Origin: Desulfuromonadales bacterium
GTDB lineage: Bacteria > Desulfobacterota > Desulfuromonadia > Desulfuromonadales > BM103
Direction: 5' to 3'
NCBI GenBank assembly: GCA_030145195.1
Contig: JAQYVY010000024.1
Span: 1-55,286, forward strand
Length of the DNA: 55,286 nucleotides
This document shows positions 25,361 through 33,402 of this stretch, piece after piece. The notes beneath the pieces are model-generated. The model did not search any database and was not told where the DNA came from. It saw nothing but the letters and a program-made list of their open reading frames with translations. Positions within the stretch are counted from its first letter, which is position 1; each line of letters begins with the position of its first letter. The position numbers were made by a program, and so were the translations under genes.

Positions 25361-25771
25361 TCAGTGTGTATGGCAGGGCTTAGCTGCGCGTATCAACTTA
25401 TTGCAGGCACACTCGACAGCCAGTTGCAGCTCATCCCACCCGAAATCACAAAGCGGTCGATTGGTACGGTAAAAAATGCCCTGCTGACGCACCTTGAGTT
25501 CCTCAACCGGCGACACCTCATCGGCAGCAAGAATGATTGTTGAATGTGGATCGCAGCTTTTCAGCAAAGGAATCAGAGTCGCCACCGACAGTCCTTCTTC
25601 CAGGCCGTCACCAAGCACAACAACCGACAACCTGCCATGCAGCAGGTTGTGCATCAGGCAAGCTGCAGAGCCGGTGGTTTCAACAGCGTAGGCCTTTTCG
25701 GCCAACACCCTGGCCAACCGAGTGCGGAGACCATGATTATTTTCAGCAATTATGACTTTGGGTTCTGACAT
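25361..25771 (-). CDS. Stand-alone pseudo-receiver domain protein
   Basis: 136 residues with the alternating strand/helix pattern of a response-regulator receiver: KVIIAENNHGLRTRLARVLAEKAYAVETT, then LSVVVLGDGLEEG, then HSTIILAADE. Key residues are altered: the acidic pair after strand 1 is AENN, Gly occupies the place of the phospho-acceptor Asp (the nearby Asp is shifted by one), and the conserved Lys near strand 5 is missing. It probably does not take phosphate and may act as a protein-protein module. The ATG at 25771 has an AGAGG site. An in-frame start at 25792 is less likely. Confidence 0.6.
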   Translation of the reverse strand: MSEPKVIIAENNHGLRTRLARVLAEKAYAVETTGSAACLMHNLLHGRLSVVVLGDGLEEGLSVATLIPLLKSCDPHSTIILAADEVSPVEELKVRQQGIFYRTNRPLCDFGWDELQLAVECACNKLIRAAKPCHTH

Positions 25772-25827
25772 GTTGACCTCTTTCCGTTGCAACTAAGTTG
25801 ATGGGTTCAATCGACTCATATCGAAGC

Positions 25828-26052
25828 TCAACCTTCCTGTTTTTTTTCCTTACCAGCAAAAGCCGCCTTAATCAGGCCGCCGAGCAGCATAATGGCCGGA
25901 ACCAACTGGATCGCAATGATGGCAGAGACAAAAGCAATAAAAAGTGCCTTGAGAGGTTCATTGCCGAGGGATGCGCCTCCAGCAAGAGGAATAATTGCAG
26001 TTCCGGTCGCGACGACAACGATGACCAACGTGTTCAGCAAAATTGGTTTCAT
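25828..26052 (-). CDS. Small membrane protein, first gene of the sigma54-driven cytochrome operon
   Basis: 74 residues starting at the ATG at 26052 behind GGAGG. It has a hydrophobic N-terminus that could be a signal or first helix (MKPILLNTLVIVVVATGTAII), then a helix IAFVSAIIAIQLVPAIMLLGGLIKAAF and a Lys-rich end. The QLxPAxxLxxGxxKxxF motif recurs in the protein at 25070. A good -24/-12 promoter ends about 35 bp upstream of the expected transcription start region, so this gene heads the operon. Longer in-frame starts up to 26184 would run through that promoter and are rejected. Confidence 0.7.
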   Translation of the reverse strand: MKPILLNTLVIVVVATGTAIIPLAGGASLGNEPLKALFIAFVSAIIAIQLVPAIMLLGGLIKAAFAGKEKKQEG

Positions 26053-26096
26053 GACAGCCTCCATGGTTTGAGTTGTTCTTGTTGCCATACTTATTG

Positions 26097-26113
26097 AGCA
26101 ACCGCCATACCAA
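26097..26113 (-). promoter_or_regulatory. Sigma54 (-24/-12) promoter of the cytochrome operon
   Basis: Minus strand TTGGTATGGCGGTTGCT: invariant GG and GC separated by exactly 10 bp, and close agreement with TTGGCACG-N4-TTGCT. The first gene starts 45 bp downstream. Confidence 0.85.
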
Positions 26114-26209
26114 GTAGGAGCCTTCCTGTTAATAGTTTTTTTTATCAATAATTTCGCATGTTTACGTAAATATCGTGCCGACATTTAGCACTACGAAATT
26201 CCCGCCACA

Positions 26210-26259
26210 CAGGAAAGTGTCTTGCCAAGCAGGAAGATTACGGTCGAGCAGGAATTACG
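26210..26259 (-). promoter_or_regulatory. Putative enhancer: three TTCCTG repeats
   Basis: On the minus strand TTCCTG occurs at 26254-26249, 26235-26230 and 26215-26210 (19- and 20-bp steps, about two DNA turns), centred about 125 bp upstream of the -24/-12 promoter. AGGAATTACG (26250-26259) recurs exactly at 27695-27704. Likely binding sites for one or both sigma54 activators encoded next door. Confidence 0.6.
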
Positions 26260-26277
26260 TGTTGAGGGAAAGAGCGA

Positions 26278-27504
26278 TCAGTGGAGTGCGATCTGGTGTT
26301 TTTTCAACAAAGAGTAGAGGCGTGATCGAGACAGGCCAGACAGCTGGCAAGCTTGGCGGACATTCTGCCCGGCTTGCCGGACAAGACTGGCCAGGTACTG
26401 CTTCTCCGCCAAGCGGAAGACTCCAGTGCGAAAATCTTGCAGACAAGGCAAGTTTTCAGAGGTGTACTTTGACGGAGGAGCATCGCTGATGCTACGTGAT
26501 TTGAGTGCCGCTTTGGCGGCCTGAATACGGATATGCTGCGGCAGGTTTTTGGCAAAGAGTGTTTTTTCTTGTTGCGCCATAAAGAGCGCTTGCTCCAGAG
26601 AGTTAATTAATTCCCGAATATTCCCAGGCCAAGGGTAAAGCGAAAGAGTTCGGATGAATTCAGGAGTCAGTTGTTTGGGACAGAAGCCGTGTCTCTGGCA
26701 CAACCGATCTACGTGATAACTAGCCAGGATCTTGATGTCATCGGTGCGGTCACGGAGAGGGGGTAATTTGATAAGATATGACTGCAATCGGTAGAACAAA
26801 TCCTTCCGAAATTGGCCCTGTGCGACGCTTTGTTGTAAATCACGGTTGGTTGCAGCAATCAGACGAAAATCACTTTCAACCTCAGCGTTATTGCCGATTG
26901 GTCTAAAACGACGCTCCTGCAACACCCGCAGAAAGGATTTCTGCAATGTCGGCGACAATTCCCCCACTTCATCAAGAAAAAGCGTTCCGCAATGTGCCTG
27001 GCGGATTAGGCCCTCACACGTTTTGTCTGCACCGGTGAATGAGCCCTTTTCATGCCCAAAGAGAATGCTACCGACAATCGTTTCAGGCAGAACCGTACAA
27101 TCGACAGCAACGAAATTACCCTGCGCTCGGGGACTGTTTTTATGGATGGCTCGAGCGAAGAGTTCTTTGCCCGTGCCGGTCTCACCATAAAGCAATATGC
27201 TGGCATCGGTCGTTGCTGCCTCAAGTAGCAAGGTCAGGCAATCTGACAGCTTCTTGCTGTTGCCAATAATGTCGCCAAAGAGGTCATCGGTATGATGGGA
27301 CACAACAGAATCAAGCATCTCACGCTCAGCGCAGATGTTGAGCAAAACATCAGAGATTCTGACATCTATCTCATCGGCGCTAACACCGGGCAGTTCCACA
27401 TTGACATAGAGCCGACCACCTCTCTCCACAACATCAACTCGCGAAGATGGCTTCAACCCTGACGGATCAGAAACCGGAGTAGGCACTGGACGTTTTGGTC
27501 CCAT
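26278..27504 (-). CDS. Sigma54-dependent activator with Hsp20-like N-terminal segment
   Basis: 408 residues. Residues about 20-62 (SSRVDVVERGGRLYVNVELP, GVSADEIDVRISDVLLNICA, ERE) match the first half of an alpha-crystallin/Hsp20 domain, including the LPGV turn. The AAA+ sigma54-contact domain follows: Walker A GETGTGKE (107-114), GSFTGA at 154-159 (Ser for the usual Ala), Walker B TLFLDEVGEL, and the R-finger region. A Fis-type helix-turn-helix ends the protein (ACQLSGLSRSRLYSLLKKH). There is no receiver, so control is not by standard phosphotransfer to this protein. Its own -24/-12 promoter lies upstream. The HTH is nearly the same as that of the NtrC-type regulator at 27729. Confidence 0.88.
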   Translation of the reverse strand: MGPKRPVPTPVSDPSGLKPSSRVDVVERGGRLYVNVELPGVSADEIDVRISDVLLNICAEREMLDSVVSHHTDDLFGDIIGNSKKLSDCLTLLLEAATTDASILLYGETGTGKELFARAIHKNSPRAQGNFVAVDCTVLPETIVGSILFGHEKGSFTGADKTCEGLIRQAHCGTLFLDEVGELSPTLQKSFLRVLQERRFRPIGNNAEVESDFRLIAATNRDLQQSVAQGQFRKDLFYRLQSYLIKLPPLRDRTDDIKILASYHVDRLCQRHGFCPKQLTPEFIRTLSLYPWPGNIRELINSLEQALFMAQQEKTLFAKNLPQHIRIQAAKAALKSRSISDAPPSKYTSENLPCLQDFRTGVFRLAEKQYLASLVRQAGQNVRQACQLSGLSRSRLYSLLKKHQIALH

Positions 27505-27557
27505 GGTTATACCACCTATTGCTTGCGCTCATGTTAAGGCCCTCACCCATTCTGTAG

Positions 27558-27574
27558 AGCAGGAGCTGTGCCAA
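27558..27574 (-). promoter_or_regulatory. Sigma54 (-24/-12) promoter of the Hsp20-type activator gene
   Basis: Minus strand TTGGCACAGCTCCTGCT: GG and GC 10 bp apart, TTGGCAC a perfect -24 half. It lies 53 bp before the start codon. Confidence 0.85.
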
Positions 27575-27660
27575 AACAGTATAGGCTATAACAAGTGATA
27601 CTATATCAGTAGGTTAGCAAGAGCACCCGGTCTGAAACAGGTGCTTTAGAAGCATACTTA

Positions 27661-27704
27661 TTCCTGTCTTACAAGAATTTTCCTGTCACAGCGGAGGAAT
27701 TACG
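27661..27704. promoter_or_regulatory. Putative enhancer: TTCCTGTC repeats
   Basis: TTCCTGTC at 27661-27668 and 27680-27687 (19-bp step), plus AGGAATTACG at 27695-27704 shared with the operon enhancer at 26250-26259. The centre is about 117 bp upstream of the -24/-12 promoter at 27558-27574, almost the same distance as for the operon. The orientation is opposite to the operon copy. Confidence 0.55.
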
Positions 27705-27728
27705 CGGGAGAGTGTTGGGGCTTGAGTC

Positions 27729-29141
27729 TTATCTATCGCGGGTGATTTCGTGCTTTTTCATCAGGGCATAAAGACGGGATTGAGACAAGCCGGAAAGATG
27801 ACAGGCCTCAGAGATGTTCTGATCTGACAATGCCAACAAGTCATATAAGTAGTTTTTCTCGGCTTCACTATAGACGGCGTCACGATAATCTTGCAGCTTC
27901 GGCAGGTTGTGAATAGTGCCGTTGCCAAGAGTGACATCGAAATCGGGCTCTTGTGCAACTGAGGCCCGGGTCACTTCAACCCGGATACTGGTCGGCAGGT
28001 GCTTTGGAAAAAGGGTTGATTCATAACGGGCCGAAGCCAGGGTTCGCTCCATGGTATGGACAAATTCGCGAACATTTCCCGGCCATGGATAGGCACGCAA
28101 CGTATTGATAAAATCTGGCGAGAACCCTTTGGGCGGAAGACCGTAACGATCACAAAACCGGTCAGCATAAAACCGGGCCAGCAGCTGAAAGTCTTCGAGT
28201 CGCTCCCTCAGACGCGGAAGCTCAATCACATAGGAACGTAGTCGGAACAAAAGGTCTTCACGAAACTGGCCAGCTTTCACCATCTGGTCGAGATCACGAT
28301 TGGTCGCCGCGACCAGGCGGAAATCGCTTTCGATCTCACGACTGCCACCTAAAGGCCTGAACCGGCGCTCCTGTAGCACGCGCAGGAAGGCCTTCTGCAT
28401 ATTGAGCGGCAACTCACCGACTTCATCGAGAAAGAGAGTGCCACAGTGTGCCTGCCGTACCAAACCCTCCCTGGATTTTTCTGCACCGGTGAAGGTTCCC
28501 TTCTCATGACCAAAGAGCAGGCTCTCCACAAGGGTTTCCGGCAGTGCCGTGCAATCGACCACGATAAAATTTCCACGGACGCGTTGACTGTTCTCGTGGA
28601 CGGCCCGGGCAAAGAGTTCCTTACCGGTACCCGTCTCGCCCGTTATGAATACATTGACATCACTGCCAGCAGCCTGAGCAATCATATCAAGGCAGGACTG
28701 TAACTTTGGGCTGTCGCCGATGATGCTTTGTCGCTTGAGTGCCGCGACGGTGCTCTTTTGCCTGACGGCATGCTTCTCATGTCGATATTGTAGAGCACGC
28801 TCCAACGCGAGACTGATATCCTTTGCCGAGGAACTCTTTTCGATATAATCCCAGGCACCACTCTTAATGGCAAGTTCGGCACCGTTAGGTTCGCCAAAGC
28901 CCGTAATAATAATAACTTCCGGAGCCAAGGAGAGTGCTTCAAGTTTAGGCAACAGGTCGAGACCATTGCCATCGGGCAGGTGGACATCCAGAAAAACCAC
29001 ATCAAATCGACCGATTGCTGCTCGCTTCTGGCCATCGTGCAGAGACATGGCGCAAGCAGTTTCATGACCGCTACGCTGTACCAGGCTCGACAGGGTGGCA
29101 CACATCAAGTCATCATCATCAATAATCAACACATTTGCCAT
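27729..29141 (-). CDS. NtrC-family sigma54-dependent response regulator
   Basis: 470 residues. Receiver domain 1-120 with phospho-acceptor D52 (FLDVHLPDG), acidic D8-D10 and conserved Thr/Lys region. AAA+ domain with GETGTGKE Walker A, GTFTGA in place of GAFTGA, TLFLDEVGEL Walker B and the AATNRDL sensor. C-terminal Fis-like HTH EACHLSGLSQSRLYALMKKH. It lies 21 bp after the hybrid kinase gene, which is almost certainly its partner. The HTH recognition helix (LS-x-SRLY-x-L-x-KKH) is shared with the Hsp20-type activator, so both probably read the same TTCCTG sites. Confidence 0.93.
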   Translation of the reverse strand: MANVLIIDDDDLMCATLSSLVQRSGHETACAMSLHDGQKRAAIGRFDVVFLDVHLPDGNGLDLLPKLEALSLAPEVIIITGFGEPNGAELAIKSGAWDYIEKSSSAKDISLALERALQYRHEKHAVRQKSTVAALKRQSIIGDSPKLQSCLDMIAQAAGSDVNVFITGETGTGKELFARAVHENSQRVRGNFIVVDCTALPETLVESLLFGHEKGTFTGAEKSREGLVRQAHCGTLFLDEVGELPLNMQKAFLRVLQERRFRPLGGSREIESDFRLVAATNRDLDQMVKAGQFREDLLFRLRSYVIELPRLRERLEDFQLLARFYADRFCDRYGLPPKGFSPDFINTLRAYPWPGNVREFVHTMERTLASARYESTLFPKHLPTSIRVEVTRASVAQEPDFDVTLGNGTIHNLPKLQDYRDAVYSEAEKNYLYDLLALSDQNISEACHLSGLSQSRLYALMKKHEITRDR

Positions 29142-29162
29142 TACAACTCTTCCCTAGACCAC

Positions 29163-31490
29163 TTAATCGAGCACCCGCCTGATAACCTGGCTCATCTCTC
29201 TTCGCTCATAAGGCTTGGACATAAATTCTTCAATACCGATCGCCCGAGACTTCCCCCTGGAAAGCCCGGTCCTATCGGACGGACAGTTGCCGGAGCAAAG
29301 AATAATCGGCACTTCAGCGCGAACTTTAAGAATTTCTCTGGCCAGCATATCACCGGTCAAATGCGGCATGGTCTGGTCAGTTATAACCAGGTCAAAGCTG
29401 GCCGGATGAGCCATGAACAACTCCAGGGCCTCGCGGCTGTCTGTGCTGGCAACAACCTCGTAACCAAGTTTTTCCAACATTTTCTTGCCAGAAAAGACCA
29501 GGGCTGGTTCATCATCAACAAAGAGAATCTTCTCATGGCCTGTGGATACAATCAGGCCATCATCAACCATAGGCGTCTCGTCAACGCAGTAAATTTTGGG
29601 TAGGTAGATATGAAACTCTGTTCCTTGACCAGGGGAACTTTCCACATTCAGGAGGCCGCCATGGCTCTTAATGATACCGTGCGCAACCGACAACCCCAGA
29701 CCAGTCCCCTTGCCTAACCCCTTAGTGGTGAAAAACGGATTGAATATCTGATCAACGGTTTCACGATCCATACCATGCCCGGTATCCTTGATAGATAGTT
29801 TAAGATAACTTCCGGGATACAAACCAGCGTGGTTATTATCATGACGGGAAGTGACCATGAGTTCTTCCAAACTTAGATTAAGGACACCACCACCCTGATC
29901 TTCCATGGCATCAGCCGCATTGGTACAGATATTGAGAATGACCTGATGAAGTTGGCTCGGGTCGGCAGCGACCAACCCCAAGTTTGGTGCAATTTTTTTA
30001 TGAATTTCAATGGTTGAAGGCAGTGATGCTCGTAACATATCGAGACACTCAGTGATAATGGCTCCGACCATAACTGGTTTGCGTTCCGGGGTATTCTGCC
30101 GACTGATGGTCAGAATCTGTTTGACCAGGCTTTTCCCCCGACAACCGGCCTGATAGACGATTTCGAGGTGGTCTCGCAACGGGTTACCCTCTGGCAGATC
30201 ATCAAGAATCAGCTCTGTATTGGTGAGAATAGCCGCCAGAATATTATTGAAATCATGGGCAATCCCTCCGGCGAGGGTGGCAATCGCCTCCATCTTCTGT
30301 ACCGAACGCAGTTGCTCCTCCAGTTCGGTTTCATGGGTCACATCCTGGATAACAGCAACATAACGGGTAACATCTGAATACTCAGCCACAACAGGTGAAA
30401 TATTAGCTTGAATTTTGTATTGGGTACCATCCTCACGCACATTTTGATACTGGCCGGTGCTTGCTTCACCGGTCTTAATAACCTGTTTAACAGCGCGGTA
30501 AAAATCGTCGTTGCGTTGAGCACAATGCAGTTCATGCAAGGTGTTGCCAACAACATCTTTGACGTTAACCCCACAGATCTTTTCCCATGCCGGGTTGAGA
30601 TACTGAACACGGGCGTCCTGATCAAACGTCAGGACCCCTTCCGAGGCCTGATGAATGACCTTGGCGAGGAGCAACTTCTCCTCCTTAACCTTCTTTTGTG
30701 CCGCTTCGCTATGAATGACCCTGATTCGACTGGCTAAATCATCAATCAGTTCTTCCAATTGGCTGGCCTCTTCCGAGTCGAAGGAATCAACTTCTGCGGC
30801 GAGGACCACCAAAACACCGTAGACCTGGTTGCCATTGCGCAACGGCAATGAGATTGCCGAGACAAAACCTTGAGCCAGAGCCATCTCACGCCATGGCGTG
30901 AATTTAGGGTCTGACATGATGTTCCGCACGATCACGCTCTGACCGGTTCGGAGGGTCGTGCCAGCGGGGCCTTGTCCATAGACCGAATCATCCCAATTCA
31001 CTTTCAAAGAATTCAAGTAGCCGTCCTCATAACCCCATTGGGCCACCATCTTGACATTCTTCTCTTCATCATCAGACGCATACCCGACCCAGGCCAGGCG
31101 ATATCCCCCCAGAGCGACCAGAATCCGGCATATTTTTCGTAAAAGTTCAAATTCATCACTGTCCCAGGTCGTTGCCTTCTTACATTCGCTAAAAACCCTT
31201 AAAGCACGATTAACCCGATGCAACGACTCCTCTGAATTAATAAACGCTAATTCTCGTCGGCGGATCAGCAGGAACAACAGCTGTGCTGAGATGACGATAA
31301 ATATCCACTGACTGATGATTTTTGAGGTGCGGAAGGTTTCAGGATCAACGATCCATTTTGACAAAACCGGTTCGGAGAAAAAAATCCACGCTCCGCCGAC
31401 AAGGCTATAGATGACGCTGATAAGAAAGGCCGTATACCAAGGTTTAAGTACTCTTTTCGAGAAGGCCAAGTTTTTCACACTCTCTGCCAT
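29163..31490 (-). CDS. Membrane hybrid histidine kinase (GAF-PAS-HisKA-HATPase-receiver)
   Basis: About 775 residues. Two membrane helices (near residues 20-40 and 62-82 of this start) bracket a short periplasmic loop. Then follow a GAF domain (about 110-255), a PAS domain (ASEGVLTFDQDARVQYLNPAW), the dimerisation/phospho-His motif GGIAHDFNN, an HATPase domain with N-box (ICTNAADAM), DTGHGMD and GTGLGLSV, and a C-terminal receiver (FVDDEPALV, LVITDQTMPHLTGD). It is the likely phosphate donor for the regulator at 27729. The signal is unknown, and GAF or PAS could bind haem or a small molecule. Start is uncertain: neither the ATG at 31490 nor a TTG at 31532 has a clear ribosome site. Confidence 0.9.
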   Translation of the reverse strand: MAESVKNLAFSKRVLKPWYTAFLISVIYSLVGGAWIFFSEPVLSKWIVDPETFRTSKIISQWIFIVISAQLLFLLIRRRELAFINSEESLHRVNRALRVFSECKKATTWDSDEFELLRKICRILVALGGYRLAWVGYASDDEEKNVKMVAQWGYEDGYLNSLKVNWDDSVYGQGPAGTTLRTGQSVIVRNIMSDPKFTPWREMALAQGFVSAISLPLRNGNQVYGVLVVLAAEVDSFDSEEASQLEELIDDLASRIRVIHSEAAQKKVKEEKLLLAKVIHQASEGVLTFDQDARVQYLNPAWEKICGVNVKDVVGNTLHELHCAQRNDDFYRAVKQVIKTGEASTGQYQNVREDGTQYKIQANISPVVAEYSDVTRYVAVIQDVTHETELEEQLRSVQKMEAIATLAGGIAHDFNNILAAILTNTELILDDLPEGNPLRDHLEIVYQAGCRGKSLVKQILTISRQNTPERKPVMVGAIITECLDMLRASLPSTIEIHKKIAPNLGLVAADPSQLHQVILNICTNAADAMEDQGGGVLNLSLEELMVTSRHDNNHAGLYPGSYLKLSIKDTGHGMDRETVDQIFNPFFTTKGLGKGTGLGLSVAHGIIKSHGGLLNVESSPGQGTEFHIYLPKIYCVDETPMVDDGLIVSTGHEKILFVDDEPALVFSGKKMLEKLGYEVVASTDSREALELFMAHPASFDLVITDQTMPHLTGDMLAREILKVRAEVPIILCSGNCPSDRTGLSRGKSRAIGIEEFMSKPYERREMSQVIRRVLD

Positions 31491-32213
31491 TACATGACTA
31501 AACTTCGCTGACCACACCGAGACCCGTCGCAAGCCGACAAAATGTCCGTTTTTTTCAAAATAACCTTTGTCCGGATCATCCTATCCTACAGAAGAACATC
31601 GTAAAATAAACAGTTCAACAACAGTAGGCCTGGTTGATGAAGAAGCGGTCATTTCCGACCGCAGTTGGGGTCATCAGAAGTGCTGGATCATCAGGTCAAT
31701 CAACTCAACATGGCACCACATCTATGCGACCGTTTTTCGTCCGGCCTTCAATGCCAACATCACAGCCCCCCCCCGGAGACACCATCGGCCTAAGGGCCCT
31801 GACTCCACAGCAACCAGAACAACACCCCGAAATAGTCAACCAGTGCCACTCCAGCAACCTTAACGTCGACTAATATCTATACCCAACCGCCATATTCAGT
31901 CAATCATTACGTATAATTATTTACTTGGAGTCAAATCAATCTCTCAAGTTAATGCGGGGAATAGATTCATATTTTATGCACCGAAACAGATTGATCGGTG
32001 AGTCTACTTTCAGCATTTGACATGCTTTTAAAAAGCACAGAACCTCAATTTGAACCTGTTGTTCTGAACTTAAAACTATAAATTTGTATTTTTAACCACT
32101 GATTGCCAGCAGCAATAACTGGCGAATCCAGCTTGCGTGGCAAACGACATCGGTTTCCAGCATCTTATGAATAATTTGAGTTGTATTAACCTGACTGAAG
32201 AGACGGTGCAGGA
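31491..32213. other. 723-bp stretch without a supported gene
   Basis: Short plus-strand frames exist at 31567-31873 but have no ribosome site and no recognisable protein. The left half contains a GCGGTC/GACCGC hairpin (31645-31662) and a run of nine C (31766-31774). The right half (about 31880-32170) is AT-rich, with a TGCTTTT/AAAAGCA dyad. It must contain the promoter of the kinase gene. I found no -24/-12 site for it. Confidence 0.5.
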
Positions 32214-33359
32214 TCAGATCCGGTTCTTGCGAAGTTCGGAGAGGGGATAAAAGGTGCCGCGCCAAAAGATTCCGCCGTTGGCAAGATTACAGATCACCGT
32301 GCGGACGATAATAAAAGTGAAGAGCCCGGCAGTGAGGGGAAAGCCCAGAGCGTACCAGGGGCTGAAACCGTGAAAGCGCGCGCCATCGGCAACGATCAAG
32401 CTGATGATAACTACGGTCGCCATGTAGACCGCTAAAGTGATCCCTTCAGTTACAACTAAGGCCAGGTATGGCCAGAGGCTGGCGACCAGGTGAAAAATGA
32501 CCCCGCAGGTGGCAAGCCAGAGACTGTAATCCGTACCGGAGAAAACATTCTTTTCCAGGCCCAGTACCAGCTCACGAACGCTGGCGTACCACTCAACCGT
32601 GATCAGCCCCGTTCCGTAGACCAGCCTCTGGCGAAAGCCAGCTTGCTTGATGATCTTGCCAAGCTTCAGATCATCATCCGGCCTTAAAGCAATGGTCTTG
32701 TGCCCGCCGACCCGGCGGTAGGTTGAGGCCTTTACCAGATTGAAGGCACCGATACCAATATGACAACGGCTGCTGGGATTGGCCGCCCTCCAAGGTCGGG
32801 TGAACATGCCGAAGAAGAGACCAAATGCGGCTCCAAACATGTTGAGAAACAGGCTGGGCATGCGAGCCTCGGGAGTGGCTGCCAAGTGATCAAGGCTCTC
32901 TTGCTGCAGAAAGTTGGTGGCCCGGGCTAGTGTGTCTGGAGACATGACTACGTCGGCATCGGTGAAGAGCAACAATTCTCCCGAGGCTTGTTGACTTCCC
33001 TGCCACAGGGCATAATTTTTCCCCAACCAGCCGCTGGGAAGATTGGTAATATGAACAATTTCAAGGCGTGGATCGCCAGCAGCCATCTCATCAAGAATCA
33101 CCCCGGTCTGGTCTTCGGAGCGGTCATCAACCACGACCACCTGGAGTTGTGGGTAGTCGAGGGCCAGCAACGACTGCAGCGCTACCCGGATATTACGCTC
33201 TTCATTCCGGGCCGCAACGACTATTGAAAGCAACGGCGTCAGCGCGCTTAAAGTTGGGTTGACATCACGCAGAAAAATGATTTTTCGACTGCCGATAGCA
33301 ACCTCAAGACCGATCAGGCCATAGATGATCAGTATGATAACGCCGATCCAGAATAGAAT
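32214..33359 (-). CDS. Membrane glycosyltransferase family 2, apparent AUU start
   Basis: From 33233 downward the protein is a clear GT2 enzyme: LSIVVAARNEERNI, VVVDDRSEDQT, the DxD motif LLFTDADVV, then DDDLKLGKIIKQAG, and four or so C-terminal membrane helices. This resembles the membrane GT2 group that glycosylates lipids or carotenoids. The nearest ordinary start (TTG 33233) would cut into the first beta strand. The frame stays open upstream and encodes a plausible N-terminal helix (ILFWIGVIILIIYGLIGL) with no ATG/GTG/TTG. AAAGGAG at 33373-33367 sits correctly for an ATT codon at 33359. I therefore give 33359 as the start, about 381 residues. It follows uvsE by 43 bp. Acceptor unknown. 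Confidence 0.7.
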   Translation of the reverse strand: MLFWIGVIILIIYGLIGLEVAIGSRKIIFLRDVNPTLSALTPLLSIVVAARNEERNIRVALQSLLALDYPQLQVVVVDDRSEDQTGVILDEMAAGDPRLEIVHITNLPSGWLGKNYALWQGSQQASGELLLFTDADVVMSPDTLARATNFLQQESLDHLAATPEARMPSLFLNMFGAAFGLFFGMFTRPWRAANPSSRCHIGIGAFNLVKASTYRRVGGHKTIALRPDDDLKLGKIIKQAGFRQRLVYGTGLITVEWYASVRELVLGLEKNVFSGTDYSLWLATCGVIFHLVASLWPYLALVVTEGITLAVYMATVVIISLIVADGARFHGFSPWYALGFPLTAGLFTFIIVRTVICNLANGGIFWRGTFYPLSELRKNRI

Positions 33360-33402
33360 GATTCGCTCCTTTTTTAGTTCGTGAAGATGGCTGTCGTTTT
33401 GA

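Noticed and set aside
31567-31873. Two overlapping plus-strand frames after the kinase gene
   Set aside because: No ribosome sites, low-complexity Pro/Thr/His translation, broken by the C9 run.
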